A stretch of DNA of 64,000 nt from Bacillota bacterium (GCA_023411555.1 JAEYOQ010000041.1:7591-71590), one strand, 5' to 3'; shown: positions 43,797 through 52,320, counted from the first letter of the stretch. Notes: a model not told the origin generated them from the letters alone. Program-made: numbers and translations.

Positions 43797-44282
43797 ATGG
43801 CAAAAGTTGAACAAAAACAACCTATTGTAGAAGAGATTAAGGGTTATGTAGGCCAGGCTAAAGCTGCTGTATTAGTAGATTATCGTGGTTTAACCGTTGC
43901 TCAGGATACAGAGCTTCGTAAGAAATTAAGAGAAGCTGGTGTCGTATACAAGGTGTATAAGAACACAATGCTTAACTTTGCATTTAAAGGAACAGAATTT
44001 GAAGCTTTATCAAAGGACTTAAACGGCCCTACCGCTGTAGCTTTTGGTTTAGAGGATGCAACTGTTCCTGCAAGAATTATACTTGAATGCACAAAGACAA
44101 TGCCTAAGTTAGAATTCAAGGCTGGTGTTGTTGAAGGAGCTTACTATGATGCGAAGGGAATGCAGGTTATTGCAACTATTCCTTCCAGAGAAGTTCTTAT
44201 TTCCAAGTTACTTGGAAGCTTACAGTCTCCTATTACAAACTTTGCTCGTGTACTCAAACAGATCGCAGAGAAGCAGGCTTAA
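43797..44282 (+). CDS. rplJ: Ribosomal protein uL10
   Basis: ATG 43797 has AGGAGGTG upstream, giving 161 residues. VLVDYRGLTVAQDTELRKKLR and VYKNTMLNFAF are the rRNA-binding region, and the C-terminal helix ends ARVLKQIAEKQA, where L12 dimers attach. The bases coding for the last eight residues are duplicated downstream in tandem. Confidence 0.97.
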   Translation: MAKVEQKQPIVEEIKGYVGQAKAAVLVDYRGLTVAQDTELRKKLREAGVVYKVYKNTMLNFAFKGTEFEALSKDLNGPTAVAFGLEDATVPARIILECTKTMPKLEFKAGVVEGAYYDAKGMQVIATIPSREVLISKLLGSLQSPITNFARVLKQIAEKQA

Positions 44283-44389
44283 TCAATTTAATAGCTAAGC
44301 TGCAATCTGTTTGCAGATCGCAGAGAAGCAGGCTTAATCAGTTTATTAGCTAAGCTGTAATCTGTTCACAGATCGCGTAAGAAGCAGGC
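44259..44389 (+). repeat. 55-bp tandem duplication at the rplJ 3' end
   Basis: CAGATCGCAGAGAAGCAGGC starts at 44259 inside rplJ and again at 44314, period 55, with few changes. A shorter third copy begins at 44369. The extra copies are outside the reading frame of rplJ, after its stop codon. Confidence 0.85.
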
Positions 44390-44456
44390 AAAGGTAATAG
44401 TGAATCGAAACAAGAAACCAATGCGAATTTAAATAAAAATATGGAGGTAAATAATA

Positions 44457-44822
44457 ATGACAACTCAAGATTTTATCCAGGCAATTAAAGGCCTTACAGT
44501 ATTAGAACTGAATGAATTAGTAAAAGCATGTGAAGAAGAATTCGGTGTATCCGCAGCAGCAGGTGTTGTAGTAGCAGCAGCTGGTCCTGCAGCAGCAGAA
44601 GAGGAAGAGAAGACAGAATTCAACGTTGAGTTAACAGATGCAGGCCCGAACAAGGTTAAGGTTATCAAGGTTGTTCGTGAAGTAACTGGTTTAGGCTTAA
44701 AGGAAGCTAAGGATCTTGTTGATGGCGCTCCTAAGGTAGTTAAGGAAGGCGCAAGCAAGGCAGAAGCTGATGATCTTAAGGCTAAGTTAGAAGCTGAAGG
44801 CGCAAAAGTAACATTAAAGTAA
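44457..44822 (+). CDS. rplL: Ribosomal protein bL12 (L7/L12)
   Basis: The 121-residue stalk protein has an N-terminal dimer domain, an Ala-rich hinge (AAGVVVAAAGPAAAEEEE) and the C-terminal domain EKTEFNVELTDAGPNKVKVIK and GLGLKEAKDLVDGAP. TGGAGG precedes the ATG. In most Clostridia rpoB follows; here it does not. Confidence 0.98.
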   Translation: MTTQDFIQAIKGLTVLELNELVKACEEEFGVSAAAGVVVAAAGPAAAEEEEKTEFNVELTDAGPNKVKVIKVVREVTGLGLKEAKDLVDGAPKVVKEGASKAEADDLKAKLEAEGAKVTLK

Positions 44823-44834
44823 GAAATCAAAATC

Positions 44835-45235
44835 CTGCTCGAAAGAGCAGGATTTTTTGCTTGAATGATCTTCTCAAGCAAGGTTGCGAAGCAACGATTT
44901 CTTAACGAGCAATTTGCTGAAAGCAAATTGTGAGTCTAGGGAAGAGAAAGACTAGATATCCCCTGCTCGAAAGAGCAGGATTTTTTTGCTTGGATGATCT
45001 TCTCAAGCAAGGTTGCGAAGCAACGATTTCTTAACGAGCAATTTGCTGAAGGCAAATTGTGAGTTTAGGCAAGAGAAAGACCAGGGATCCTGCTCGAAAG
45101 AGCAGGATTTTTTTGCTTGAATGATCTTCTCAAGCAAGGTTGCGAAGCAACGATTTCTTAACGAGCAATTTGCTGAAAGCAAATTGTGAGTTTAGGCAAG
45201 AGAAAGACTAGATATCCTGCTTCAAAGAGCAGGAT
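44835..45235 (+). repeat. Three 127-bp tandem repeats with four terminator hairpins
   Basis: CCTGCTC-GAAA-GAGCAGG followed by T6-T7 occurs at 44835, 44962 and 45089, with a variant at 45216 (loop TTCAA): an exact period of 127. Each unit also contains GCTTGA..TCAAGC, GTTGC-GAA-GCAAC and CAATTTGCT-GAA-AGCAAATTG hairpins. Units differ at only a few positions. The first hairpin is the natural terminator of rplL. Confidence 0.9.
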
Positions 45236-45271
45236 TTTTCTATTTTGTGTTCTACGATGCAACAATCTCTT

Positions 45272-45306
45272 GAGGGTTTATCCTCACTGCTAAGTTTAAT
45301 ATAGTA
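45272..45306 (+). promoter_or_regulatory. Island promoter-like motif, copy 1
   Basis: GAGGGTTT (45272-45279), 16 bases, TTAATATAGTA (45296-45306), then ACAAGC. The same layout with a 15-base gap occurs at 52287-52320. A normal -35 hexamer is missing at 17 bases from TATAGT, suggesting an alternative sigma factor. Confidence 0.55.
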
Positions 45307-45329
45307 ACAAGCTTCAGGAGGGAAAGAGC

Positions 45330-46187
45330 ATGAATTCAACGGAATTAATCTTATACAAAAACATACAGCAGGTAGAAATGCAGGATAATGAAAGCTTATT
45401 GGAGATGGTAACAGAGTGGCATACTATTTATGAAAACCGGAACCTGATCAAGGAGCCGATCAGCTTTCCCGTCTATCTGAATTACGAGAAATATGGGAAT
45501 GGAATACATCGTTATCTTGGAAGTATATCAGAGTATCTGAAGGGGGCAGGGCTGATCCCCTTTGAAGGAAGAGAGAGCTATATTGAGCTTAATATGGAGT
45601 ATAAAGAAGGAACAGACCATCCCTCACTAATCAGGCTGATGCGCTTTATAGAGGAAAAGGATGCGGGTGAGACCTTTCGGGGGATCGTATTGTTACATAT
45701 TGATGAATGGTGTGAGAAGGAATATCGTCTGGAGGATAAGCGGTTCTTGGCAATACTACAGTATCTGGAGGAACGACGGTCAGACCTGATGATCATCCTT
45801 CAGACCTCTGTGGAGGGCAATGCCCAGTTGCTGGAGAAAATATTGCAGCAATATTTTAATATACGAATTGTCAATAGCGTACCTCTTTCTATAGACAATT
45901 TTACCGGGATTATTGAAGATAACCTGCAGCTGTCGGGGTTTCGGTTGACAGAGGATGCGAGGCTATCGATCATAGGCATCGGAAGAAAATTGATGGGTAT
46001 CGAGGATATTGACAGCTACAGACAGATCAAATTAATCCTTGAGGACATTATGTTCGAATATATTAAAAACCCAACCTTACCGGATCGGATCATTACATGT
46101 CAGCACCTAAAGCACTCTATCCGCAAGACCGATGATATAGTACGGAGGAAGGAACGGAATAGTATAGGATTTGATATTCATCGTTAA
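45330..46187 (+). CDS. AAA-like protein without P-loop, island protein
   Basis: The 285-residue protein has no Walker A motif. Its middle part (GIVLLHIDEW, then LAILQYLEERRSDLMIILQTS) follows the layout of the Walker B and sensor 1 region of the double AAA+ protein of the same island (VLFIDEAYAL, then LIKEMEDNRDKLVVILAGY). The segment NIRIVNSVPLSIDNFTGII resembles its lid region, so it looks like a degenerate relative. There is no membrane segment. GGAGGG precedes the ATG. It is followed after 37 bases by the VirD4-like ATPase gene and is probably co-transcribed with it from the motif at 45272. No function is known. Confidence 0.6.
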   Translation: MNSTELILYKNIQQVEMQDNESLLEMVTEWHTIYENRNLIKEPISFPVYLNYEKYGNGIHRYLGSISEYLKGAGLIPFEGRESYIELNMEYKEGTDHPSLIRLMRFIEEKDAGETFRGIVLLHIDEWCEKEYRLEDKRFLAILQYLEERRSDLMIILQTSVEGNAQLLEKILQQYFNIRIVNSVPLSIDNFTGIIEDNLQLSGFRLTEDARLSIIGIGRKLMGIEDIDSYRQIKLILEDIMFEYIKNPTLPDRIITCQHLKHSIRKTDDIVRRKERNSIGFDIHR

Positions 46188-46224
46188 GTCATAGCCTGGA
46201 AGTTATAAAAAGGAGGATGTATTC

Positions 46225-47586
46225 ATGTTGTATCAGGAATATAAAGTAGAAAAATGCTATGGAGCAGAATTTGCCAAGGAAGAGATGATAAAGAGCTCAC
46301 TGACCAGAATCGATCTGTCATCAGAGAGCTATGAGAAGGGCGGAATACCGATTATCACCAAAGAAAATGAGGCTTACATTGATACGGAGGATAATCATAC
46401 CCTAGTGTTCGGGTCGACAGGTTCCAAAAAGTCAAGACTGTTTGCAATGCCGTTGATTCAAATCCTAATGAAGGCAGGGGAATCCTTTGTTGTAACAGAT
46501 CCCAAGGGAGAATTATATGACAGAACAGCCAATGCGGTGAGGGACCAGGGCTATCAATGTATGGTAATGAACTTCCGTGATCTAAAGCATAGTGATTGCT
46601 GGAACCCCATAAGGCTTGCCAGCCTTTTCCTACAGGAGGGTGAAGAAGAGAAGGCTTATGAGGCCCTTTATGATTTTATACAGGCCTTGAGTGAGAGTGT
46701 GCGTAATGAAAAGGATCCTTATTGGGAAAATGCAGCCAAGAATATCCTCCATGGACTACTGATTATCCTGCTCGAGAATGCACCGCTAGAAAAGCAAAAT
46801 ATTAAGAGCCTTTTGCAGATGGTAGAGGAAATCCATCAAAAGGACAGTATATATAAGGATGACATTGATGAACTGACAACAAACTCCCTTGCTCTTTCAA
46901 AGCTTAGAATTCTTAAGAATAATTCCGAAAGGACAGTAGGAAGTGTCCTAGCTATTGTAGATGCTATGATGAATGTGTTTCTGACCCAGCCAAGGCTTAC
47001 TGAGGTACTGTCTGCTGATCGCATCAGCTTAAGAGAGTGCGAAGGAAAGAAGACGGCGATTTATCTTATCCTACCGGATGAACGAACTACTTATCACTTC
47101 ATTGCCAGTATGTTCATCAAGCAATATTATGAGATGTTAATCATAGAAGCACAGAAAAATAAGAACAAGCAGCTGGGAATACGTATGAATTTCATTCTGG
47201 ATGAGTTCTCTAACCTGCCTAAGATATCAGATATGCCTGCGATGATTACTGCAGCAAGAAGCAGAAATATACGTTTTTATCTTTTTATCCAAAGCCAGCA
47301 TCAGCTGGTAGCCAAATATGGGGGCGATGCACATACCCTTAAGGGTAATTGCAATAACTGGATATTTCTAAACAGTAGGGAAAGAGAGCTCTTGGAGGAA
47401 CTCGTTGTCCTTTGCGGGGAATGTATTTATGAAAACAATATCCGAAGAAGTCTAATTAGTGTTAGTGATCTCCAGCAGTTCAGTAAGGACAAAGGAGAGG
47501 CCTTGGTTATGATTGGCAGGAATGCTCCTTATATCACCAGGCTATATGATGTTGATGAGTATCCATGGGGGAGGATCCTAATATAA
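46225..47586 (+). CDS. Soluble VirD4/TraG-like ATPase (orphan coupling-protein family)
   Basis: The 453-residue protein matches the type IV coupling protein ATPase domain: Walker A-like GSTGSKKSR at residues 63-71, then VVTDPKGELYDRTANAVRDQGY, Walker B NFILDEF with D326 and E327, and FLFIQSQHQL with the conserved glutamine. The usual GK of the P-loop reads KK here. The N-terminal membrane helices of conjugative VirD4 are missing, and no relaxase, VirB4 or other transfer gene is near. It is therefore unlikely to be a conjugation gene in its present context. It may power substrate handling in the island system; this is inference. Confidence 0.8.
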   Translation: MLYQEYKVEKCYGAEFAKEEMIKSSLTRIDLSSESYEKGGIPIITKENEAYIDTEDNHTLVFGSTGSKKSRLFAMPLIQILMKAGESFVVTDPKGELYDRTANAVRDQGYQCMVMNFRDLKHSDCWNPIRLASLFLQEGEEEKAYEALYDFIQALSESVRNEKDPYWENAAKNILHGLLIILLENAPLEKQNIKSLLQMVEEIHQKDSIYKDDIDELTTNSLALSKLRILKNNSERTVGSVLAIVDAMMNVFLTQPRLTEVLSADRISLRECEGKKTAIYLILPDERTTYHFIASMFIKQYYEMLIIEAQKNKNKQLGIRMNFILDEFSNLPKISDMPAMITAARSRNIRFYLFIQSQHQLVAKYGGDAHTLKGNCNNWIFLNSRERELLEELVVLCGECIYENNIRRSLISVSDLQQFSKDKGEALVMIGRNAPYITRLYDVDEYPWGRILI

Positions 47587-47640
47587 AGTTCATGCTTAAA
47601 TAATTCATTATCATAAGAACATTTCCGATTTCCCTGCTAA

Positions 47641-50211
47641 TTACAGTAGGGAAACCGGTTTTCCTATCAGCTGGAAGCCTGCCCAGTAGTAAGGATGCTC
47701 AAAGGGAATATATTCATCATTTTGAAAGGAATAAGCTTGTACAGCCTCCGATAGCTCCAGGGAAGTAGTAGTCATCAGTAATTCCTGCCAGTAGTGCTTC
47801 CATTCGAGAACAGTTCTGGTTCGCATAATCTGCTTTGTGTTCTTTAGTGCTTGATAGGTATCAAGCTGCATGGTGATAAGGCATTCATAGAAAATTCTTA
47901 TAAAAAGCATACCAGCGAAATCGTGAATACTCCACAGGCTGAGTAACAGACTACGGCAACCGGCAAGAAAGAAGCCTCGTCGTAAACCAAAGATACCCTC
48001 ATTTCCTCTGCCCTCGCCCAGACCGGAATAGCAGGCGGATAAAATGCAGAGCTTTACCTCAGATAGAGGTAAAGAAGAGATTTCATCAGCTGTTAAGGGA
48101 TATTCATCCGCAAGAAATAAACCGCATGTTTTCATCGGATTACTGTTAATATCCGATGTAGTTGGCTGTGTGCTATCAAGGTAAACTGTATTGCGGAAAA
48201 AGCCGTGGGCTGCAATATGTAGAAGGGGAATCTGCAGATTAGATCGGTATAGCAAATCGATGGATGCTTCTCTACCATGATAAACCCTTGCCTGTAATAG
48301 TTCTCCGGCGGATTCTGTCTCCAGGGCTGCAAAGGGGAGATCGGGAAGTCGGTACACATGAGGATTGCCAAGGATTAGGGAATGAGAAAGTATGCTATCA
48401 CTATCACTCTGTGTGGGAGAGGTTATTGCCAGCTCTCGCCCAATGTTTAAATAGGTAATCTGATAAAGGTCTCCCAGCTCCGTTGTAGAATCTATGGTGA
48501 GAGCTTCAAAGGGGATATAATACAGGTCCCCTACCGGAGCCATGATAAGCCCATTGATATTACTAAGATATTTTTTAATCGGAAGGATAAGCTTACGTCT
48601 TAGCTTTGATTTCAGGTCAGAAATTTCCGGCTCTGTGAGTGGGGCTCCACTGAAATCCTGAAGATAATCCTGGTATTTCTGAAGCAGTTCTTTGATTTCA
48701 CCCTCTGTACCAAGCCGCAGATAATCGACCTGTTCATGAGACACGATAAAAATATCATAGTAGGCTTCATTCAAGGTACGGGATAGGACATATTCCAGCA
48801 ATATAACATCCTTAGGTATCTGCCTTTGGAGATCCATGACCCTTATGAGACTGCGATGTTTTAAGGCCTTAATATCCGGGTACTGTCTCAGGAGATAGGA
48901 GCCCTCAAGAGAGATACCCTTTGTATTCAGATAGAATTCATACAGCTGGTCAGAGGGAAGGCAAGCGTTACTCTTTTTAAGCTCCTCGGATAAGAGAGCA
49001 CCCAGGCATAGGGAGATATGATATTCCAATGCGTTCAGATGGTTATAGACCAGCTCTTCCTTATAATGAGAGAAGATATGTTCAATTTCCTTCAGATAAT
49101 AGCTACAGACCCTTGAGAAGTCCTTCTGCATCCCGGCATAGTCACTAAGCTCATGATAGAGAGCCATACGCAGGGACAACCCCTTGTCCCCAATGCCCTT
49201 ACTAAGAGCCAGACTTTCTTCGTATTGTCCTTGGGATGCCAGTGCTACTGCCAGGTTAAAACAATGTAATTTCAGATAATCATTACTGATGGTATCCGAT
49301 AGGTTTGTGATCCAGGATAAGCGGAGGGGGAGGTCCTTTTGAAAGCCGGTCGAGTAGGCCACCGCGAAATGAATGGTGTCCACGCAGGCGGCAAGGTCCG
49401 GATAATTACTGTAATCGGCATACTGATATGGCTCCATTAGACGAAGTGCTTCCGGGAAGTTATGGTTCCTGGCATATAGCTCAGCAAGGTTTAGGTCAAT
49501 GGCAGACCGGATATAATAATCCAGATCCTCAGGACTGGGGATAATCTGAAGAATGTTCTGCAGAATCTGAATGCCTGTTTCGCTATTATTTAGCTTTCCA
49601 TAGGAGGAGGCTAGTAAAATTGCATTCAGGATTCCCATACGGGTAATTTGGTACATGTTTTGATATAACATGGATAGAAAAGGATCTTCATGATCCTCTG
49701 ACTCTGTCTCCTCCAAGGCCATCCATAACTCATTAGTAGTAAGGCAGGAATCAATGCAGCTATAATAATCCTCGCATCGATACAAATAGCGGGAAAGAAA
49801 ATAGTGATACTGATATAATATGGCCGGATTATCTGCGTATGATTGACTTAAGGACTGATGAGCCTCTTCAATCAGTAGCTTAGCTTCTGTCAGCATACCC
49901 TTGTTCATATATAATTCGCTGCTGTCATATTGATGGAGAGCATAATAGAAGGGTGCTTGTATCCCGAATATCTTGTAGATAGTGGACTTAACCAGAGGTT
50001 CCAGTGATTGATATTCCTCCAGATTACCACTGAGAGAAGCCAGGGTCTGTAATAAGGTGATGCAGTCAAGATATTCAAAGATACGCTCGGGACAGTTAGA
50101 GAGATATCCGGCAGCCCTAGTGGCATTCTCCTTCGCAAGGACCAAGTTGCCCATGGCATGAGCCTCTTTGGCAGATTGTAAATAATGATAACCTAGATTA
50201 GTATTGGACAT
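47641..50211 (-). CDS. TPR-CHAT protease (caspase/separase-like)
   Basis: ATG at plus 50211 has AGGAG five bases ahead (GTG 50217 is an alternative); 856 residues. Residues 1 to about 450 are helical repeats of TPR type (for example YLQSAKEAHAMGNLVLAKENA). The C-terminal 330 residues are a CHAT peptidase domain: LLHIAAHGFF with H669 and LCILSACYSGLGEG with C727 form the expected His-Cys pair, and EGIFGLRRGFFLAGCRSLL follows as in active members. CHAT proteases act in programmed death, defence and signalling. The gene is transcribed against its island neighbours and divergently from the sigma-like gene. Both catalytic residues being intact argues for an active enzyme. Confidence 0.88.
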   Translation of the reverse strand: MSNTNLGYHYLQSAKEAHAMGNLVLAKENATRAAGYLSNCPERIFEYLDCITLLQTLASLSGNLEEYQSLEPLVKSTIYKIFGIQAPFYYALHQYDSSELYMNKGMLTEAKLLIEEAHQSLSQSYADNPAILYQYHYFLSRYLYRCEDYYSCIDSCLTTNELWMALEETESEDHEDPFLSMLYQNMYQITRMGILNAILLASSYGKLNNSETGIQILQNILQIIPSPEDLDYYIRSAIDLNLAELYARNHNFPEALRLMEPYQYADYSNYPDLAACVDTIHFAVAYSTGFQKDLPLRLSWITNLSDTISNDYLKLHCFNLAVALASQGQYEESLALSKGIGDKGLSLRMALYHELSDYAGMQKDFSRVCSYYLKEIEHIFSHYKEELVYNHLNALEYHISLCLGALLSEELKKSNACLPSDQLYEFYLNTKGISLEGSYLLRQYPDIKALKHRSLIRVMDLQRQIPKDVILLEYVLSRTLNEAYYDIFIVSHEQVDYLRLGTEGEIKELLQKYQDYLQDFSGAPLTEPEISDLKSKLRRKLILPIKKYLSNINGLIMAPVGDLYYIPFEALTIDSTTELGDLYQITYLNIGRELAITSPTQSDSDSILSHSLILGNPHVYRLPDLPFAALETESAGELLQARVYHGREASIDLLYRSNLQIPLLHIAAHGFFRNTVYLDSTQPTTSDINSNPMKTCGLFLADEYPLTADEISSLPLSEVKLCILSACYSGLGEGRGNEGIFGLRRGFFLAGCRSLLLSLWSIHDFAGMLFIRIFYECLITMQLDTYQALKNTKQIMRTRTVLEWKHYWQELLMTTTSLELSEAVQAYSFQNDEYIPFEHPYYWAGFQLIGKPVSLL

Positions 50212-50276
50212 AAACACTCCTACTGTTGGTCATTGTTGTAGTTTGATCCCATGGAGGACTTCGAAGTTCTTCCCAT

Positions 50277-50376
50277 GGAAATATGTATTTTGTATTTCAC
50301 ATAGATATCCCTATCTGCATCTTCGATGCAGGACAAAACACTGGGAAATATGTATTGTATATTTCACATTGATATC
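50277..50376. repeat. Pair of 33-bp direct repeats ahead of the CHAT gene
   Basis: GGAAATATGTATTTTGTATT with its continuation at 50277-50309 recurs at 50344-50376 with few changes, 67 bases apart. Between them lies a small CTGCATCTTCGATGCAG hairpin. They fall in the divergent region between the CHAT and sigma-like genes and may be regulator sites. Confidence 0.6.
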
Positions 50377-50494
50377 TTAAAGCATAATTCGCTAAAAGAC
50401 AATAAAACCTTGTAATAACCAGCATATAATGATAAAATTTCCATAATGCATGCGAGACAGTTTACACTTATAAGACGGCAGGCACAAAGTTGGT

Positions 50495-50524
50495 GTGTGA
50501 AATATTCTTTTCAATAATTCACAC
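50495..50524. promoter_or_regulatory. Inverted repeat before the sigma-like gene
   Basis: GTGTGAA and TTCACAC arms separated by 16 bases, 25 bases before the GTG start. The rest of the gap to 50377 shows only AT-rich sequence. Confidence 0.35.
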
Positions 50525-50549
50525 TATGATGTATTTATGAGGTGGTTAA

Positions 50550-51392
50550 GTGATTGATTATGAGCTGCTGAAACAGGAGATAGAGAAGGAATATGAAAGC
50601 ATCGAAACGGGCATTCAAAAGGATAAAAACCGCTTGTTCGAGCTTTTGAATCAATATATCAGAAGGACAGTTGAGGTAAATGTAAGAAACGGTGGACAAG
50701 CAGCTCCGGAGGATGTGGAGGAGGTTCTTCAGACGACGATGCTTGTCATCTTGGAATCCGGTTTAAGTAATTATAAAAAGCAGGGTAAAAGCTTTGCCGG
50801 TTATTGCTGCATGATTGCCAGAAATAAAGCCATCGATTACATAAAAAAGCGTAGACGTGATATGATTGCTATGATTGCTATCGATCAGGATAAGGATTAC
50901 AACGAGGATGACAAAATTGATTACTTGATGTACTATCAAGCAAAGGAACGGGTAAAGACTCCTGAGAACAGGATATTATCTCTGGAATCTCAGCTGGAAC
51001 ATATCAGAATGCTAAAGCGTTTTGTGGACATGCTTATGAATCAGAGGGAGAAGGCATATAAGACTGTAGGATGCTGCTATACCATTGTATTGTTTCAACT
51101 CTTGAATCCCAAGACCAAGGAATTAAGTTCCCCCGCCTGGGCCTTCGAGGAGTTGAAGGACAATACGATTCAGCTTAGTGCGGATCGCTTTATTCATGAG
51201 TTTAATAGACGGGTCAAGCTTGGCAGGATATCCTGGGGTAGTAACTTTCTGGATAGTATGGAGACAGAAGAGAATGGAATTATGATCTGTGATATGATCT
51301 TCGGAGATCGATTTAAGCGTAAGGACTTAGAGAATTGGAGCTTACGATTTCGGAATAAGCTGAAGGATGAGATCTGTTATGAGTTTGATTAA
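50550..51392 (+). CDS. Sigma-70 region-2-like protein, island regulator
   Basis: The 280-residue product starts at GTG behind GAGGTGG. Residues 50-105 read like region 2 of ECF sigma factors: APEDVEEVLQTTMLVILE, then SFAGYCCMIARNKAIDYIKKRRRD, the core-binding and -10 recognition segment. The remaining 170 residues do not show the usual region 4 helix-turn-helix and include an unfamiliar domain ending RFRNKLKDEICYEFD. It lies 14 bases before an anti-sigma-like gene, the classic pairing. It may recognise the unusual promoter motif shared by two island units; this is inference. Confidence 0.7.
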   Translation: MIDYELLKQEIEKEYESIETGIQKDKNRLFELLNQYIRRTVEVNVRNGGQAAPEDVEEVLQTTMLVILESGLSNYKKQGKSFAGYCCMIARNKAIDYIKKRRRDMIAMIAIDQDKDYNEDDKIDYLMYYQAKERVKTPENRILSLESQLEHIRMLKRFVDMLMNQREKAYKTVGCCYTIVLFQLLNPKTKELSSPAWAFEELKDNTIQLSADRFIHEFNRRVKLGRISWGSNFLDSMETEENGIMICDMIFGDRFKRKDLENWSLRFRNKLKDEICYEFD

Positions 51393-51406
51393 GGAGTGGG
51401 ATAACT

Positions 51407-52123
51407 GTGGAGCACTTAAACTATGAGATGATAAGAGAATATATCGACATGCAGGAATACTCCTATGACAATGCAGACGAGTTCGAGCGGATATCCGAGC
51501 ATCTGATGGAGTGTGATCAATGTACTGCTATGTACGAGAGGATGCTATATATTAGTCAAATAGTAGATAATTTTTCACTTCAGGAGTATGAGGGGTATTT
51601 GTCCTTGGAGCAGGCACTATTAGACCGATACCAAGTGGAGAAGCTTCTTGTGAAGGTGGCCGGAAGCTCTGTGGAAAAGAGATTAATAGAGTGGCTTTCG
51701 AAAAGATGGAAAGGAATTGAAAGCAGCATCAAGATACACCTGAAGGACGAGAAATATAATAAGCTCAGTGGTATGCTTCAAAATACTATGAATCAGCGGT
51801 CCTTATTCAATACCCTGGAGCCGGTACCTGCTATGGCAGTTCGAGGAGATACGAAGGCAAAGTCATCGAAGAATTTATCCAGTCTGTTGGTATCACCAGA
51901 CAGCAAGGATACAAGAATAATCTTAGATGGTAATCAGATGCAGCTGTTGGTACAGCTAGAGTATCAGTCTTCCTATCAGGATAAACCTCCGGTTGGAATT
52001 CTGATTGGAGCAAGCAAGGAGCTGGAACCTTTGATACAGCCTGCAGAATTTAAGGAGGGCTTATATCAAATCAGCTTCATGGATTTACAGCCTGGAGAAT
52101 ATAATTTTTATCTGGACATCTAG
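51407..52123 (+). CDS. Zinc-finger anti-sigma-like protein, soluble
   Basis: The 238-residue protein starts at GTG with AAGGAG upstream. Near residue 30 it has HLMECDQCTAMYERM, the H-x3-C-x2-C motif of zinc-containing anti-sigma factors. Unlike membrane anti-sigmas it has no transmembrane helix; the C-terminal half (about 160-238) is strand-rich and ends LQPGEYNFYLDI. The gene directly follows the sigma-like gene, so the two probably form a switch pair controlling the island. A terminator at 52226 separates it from the Hsp70 unit. Confidence 0.65.
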   Translation: MEHLNYEMIREYIDMQEYSYDNADEFERISEHLMECDQCTAMYERMLYISQIVDNFSLQEYEGYLSLEQALLDRYQVEKLLVKVAGSSVEKRLIEWLSKRWKGIESSIKIHLKDEKYNKLSGMLQNTMNQRSLFNTLEPVPAMAVRGDTKAKSSKNLSSLLVSPDSKDTRIILDGNQMQLLVQLEYQSSYQDKPPVGILIGASKELEPLIQPAEFKEGLYQISFMDLQPGEYNFYLDI

Positions 52124-52225
52124 TGGGGATGTCGTACTACACGAACAGCGCCCATGATACACCTCTCGTGATTCTTAGTGATGTCTATCACAAGGGAAGT
52201 TTTAATAAAATAAATCAACAAAAAT

Positions 52226-52277
52226 AGAGTGTGACGATTAATCCAAAGGGATTGATGGTTACACTCTAATTTTTTTA
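52226..52277 (+). terminator. Strong terminator after the anti-sigma-like gene
   Basis: AGAGTGTGAC..ATTAATCC and GGGATTGAT..GTTACACTCT arms with an AAA loop, followed by AATTTTTTTATTTTTA. Confidence 0.85.
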
Positions 52278-52286
52278 TTTTTATTT

Positions 52287-52320
52287 GAGGGTTTCCTTCT
52301 TTACAAAGATTAATATAGTA
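52287..52320 (+). promoter_or_regulatory. Island promoter-like motif, copy 2
   Basis: GAGGGTTT (52287-52294), 15 bases, TTAATATAGTA (52310-52320), then CAAGC; it matches 45272-45306. It would start the lipoprotein-Hsp70-J-like-AAA unit. Confidence 0.55.

Noticed and set aside
44835..45235. CRISPR-like regular repeats
   Set aside because: The unit is 127 bases and contiguous, without unique spacers between short repeats, and no cas gene is near; these are tandem duplications with terminators.
46225..47586. Conjugative element indicated by the VirD4-like gene
   Set aside because: No relaxase, VirB4, integrase or attachment-site repeats are visible; the protein lacks membrane helices.
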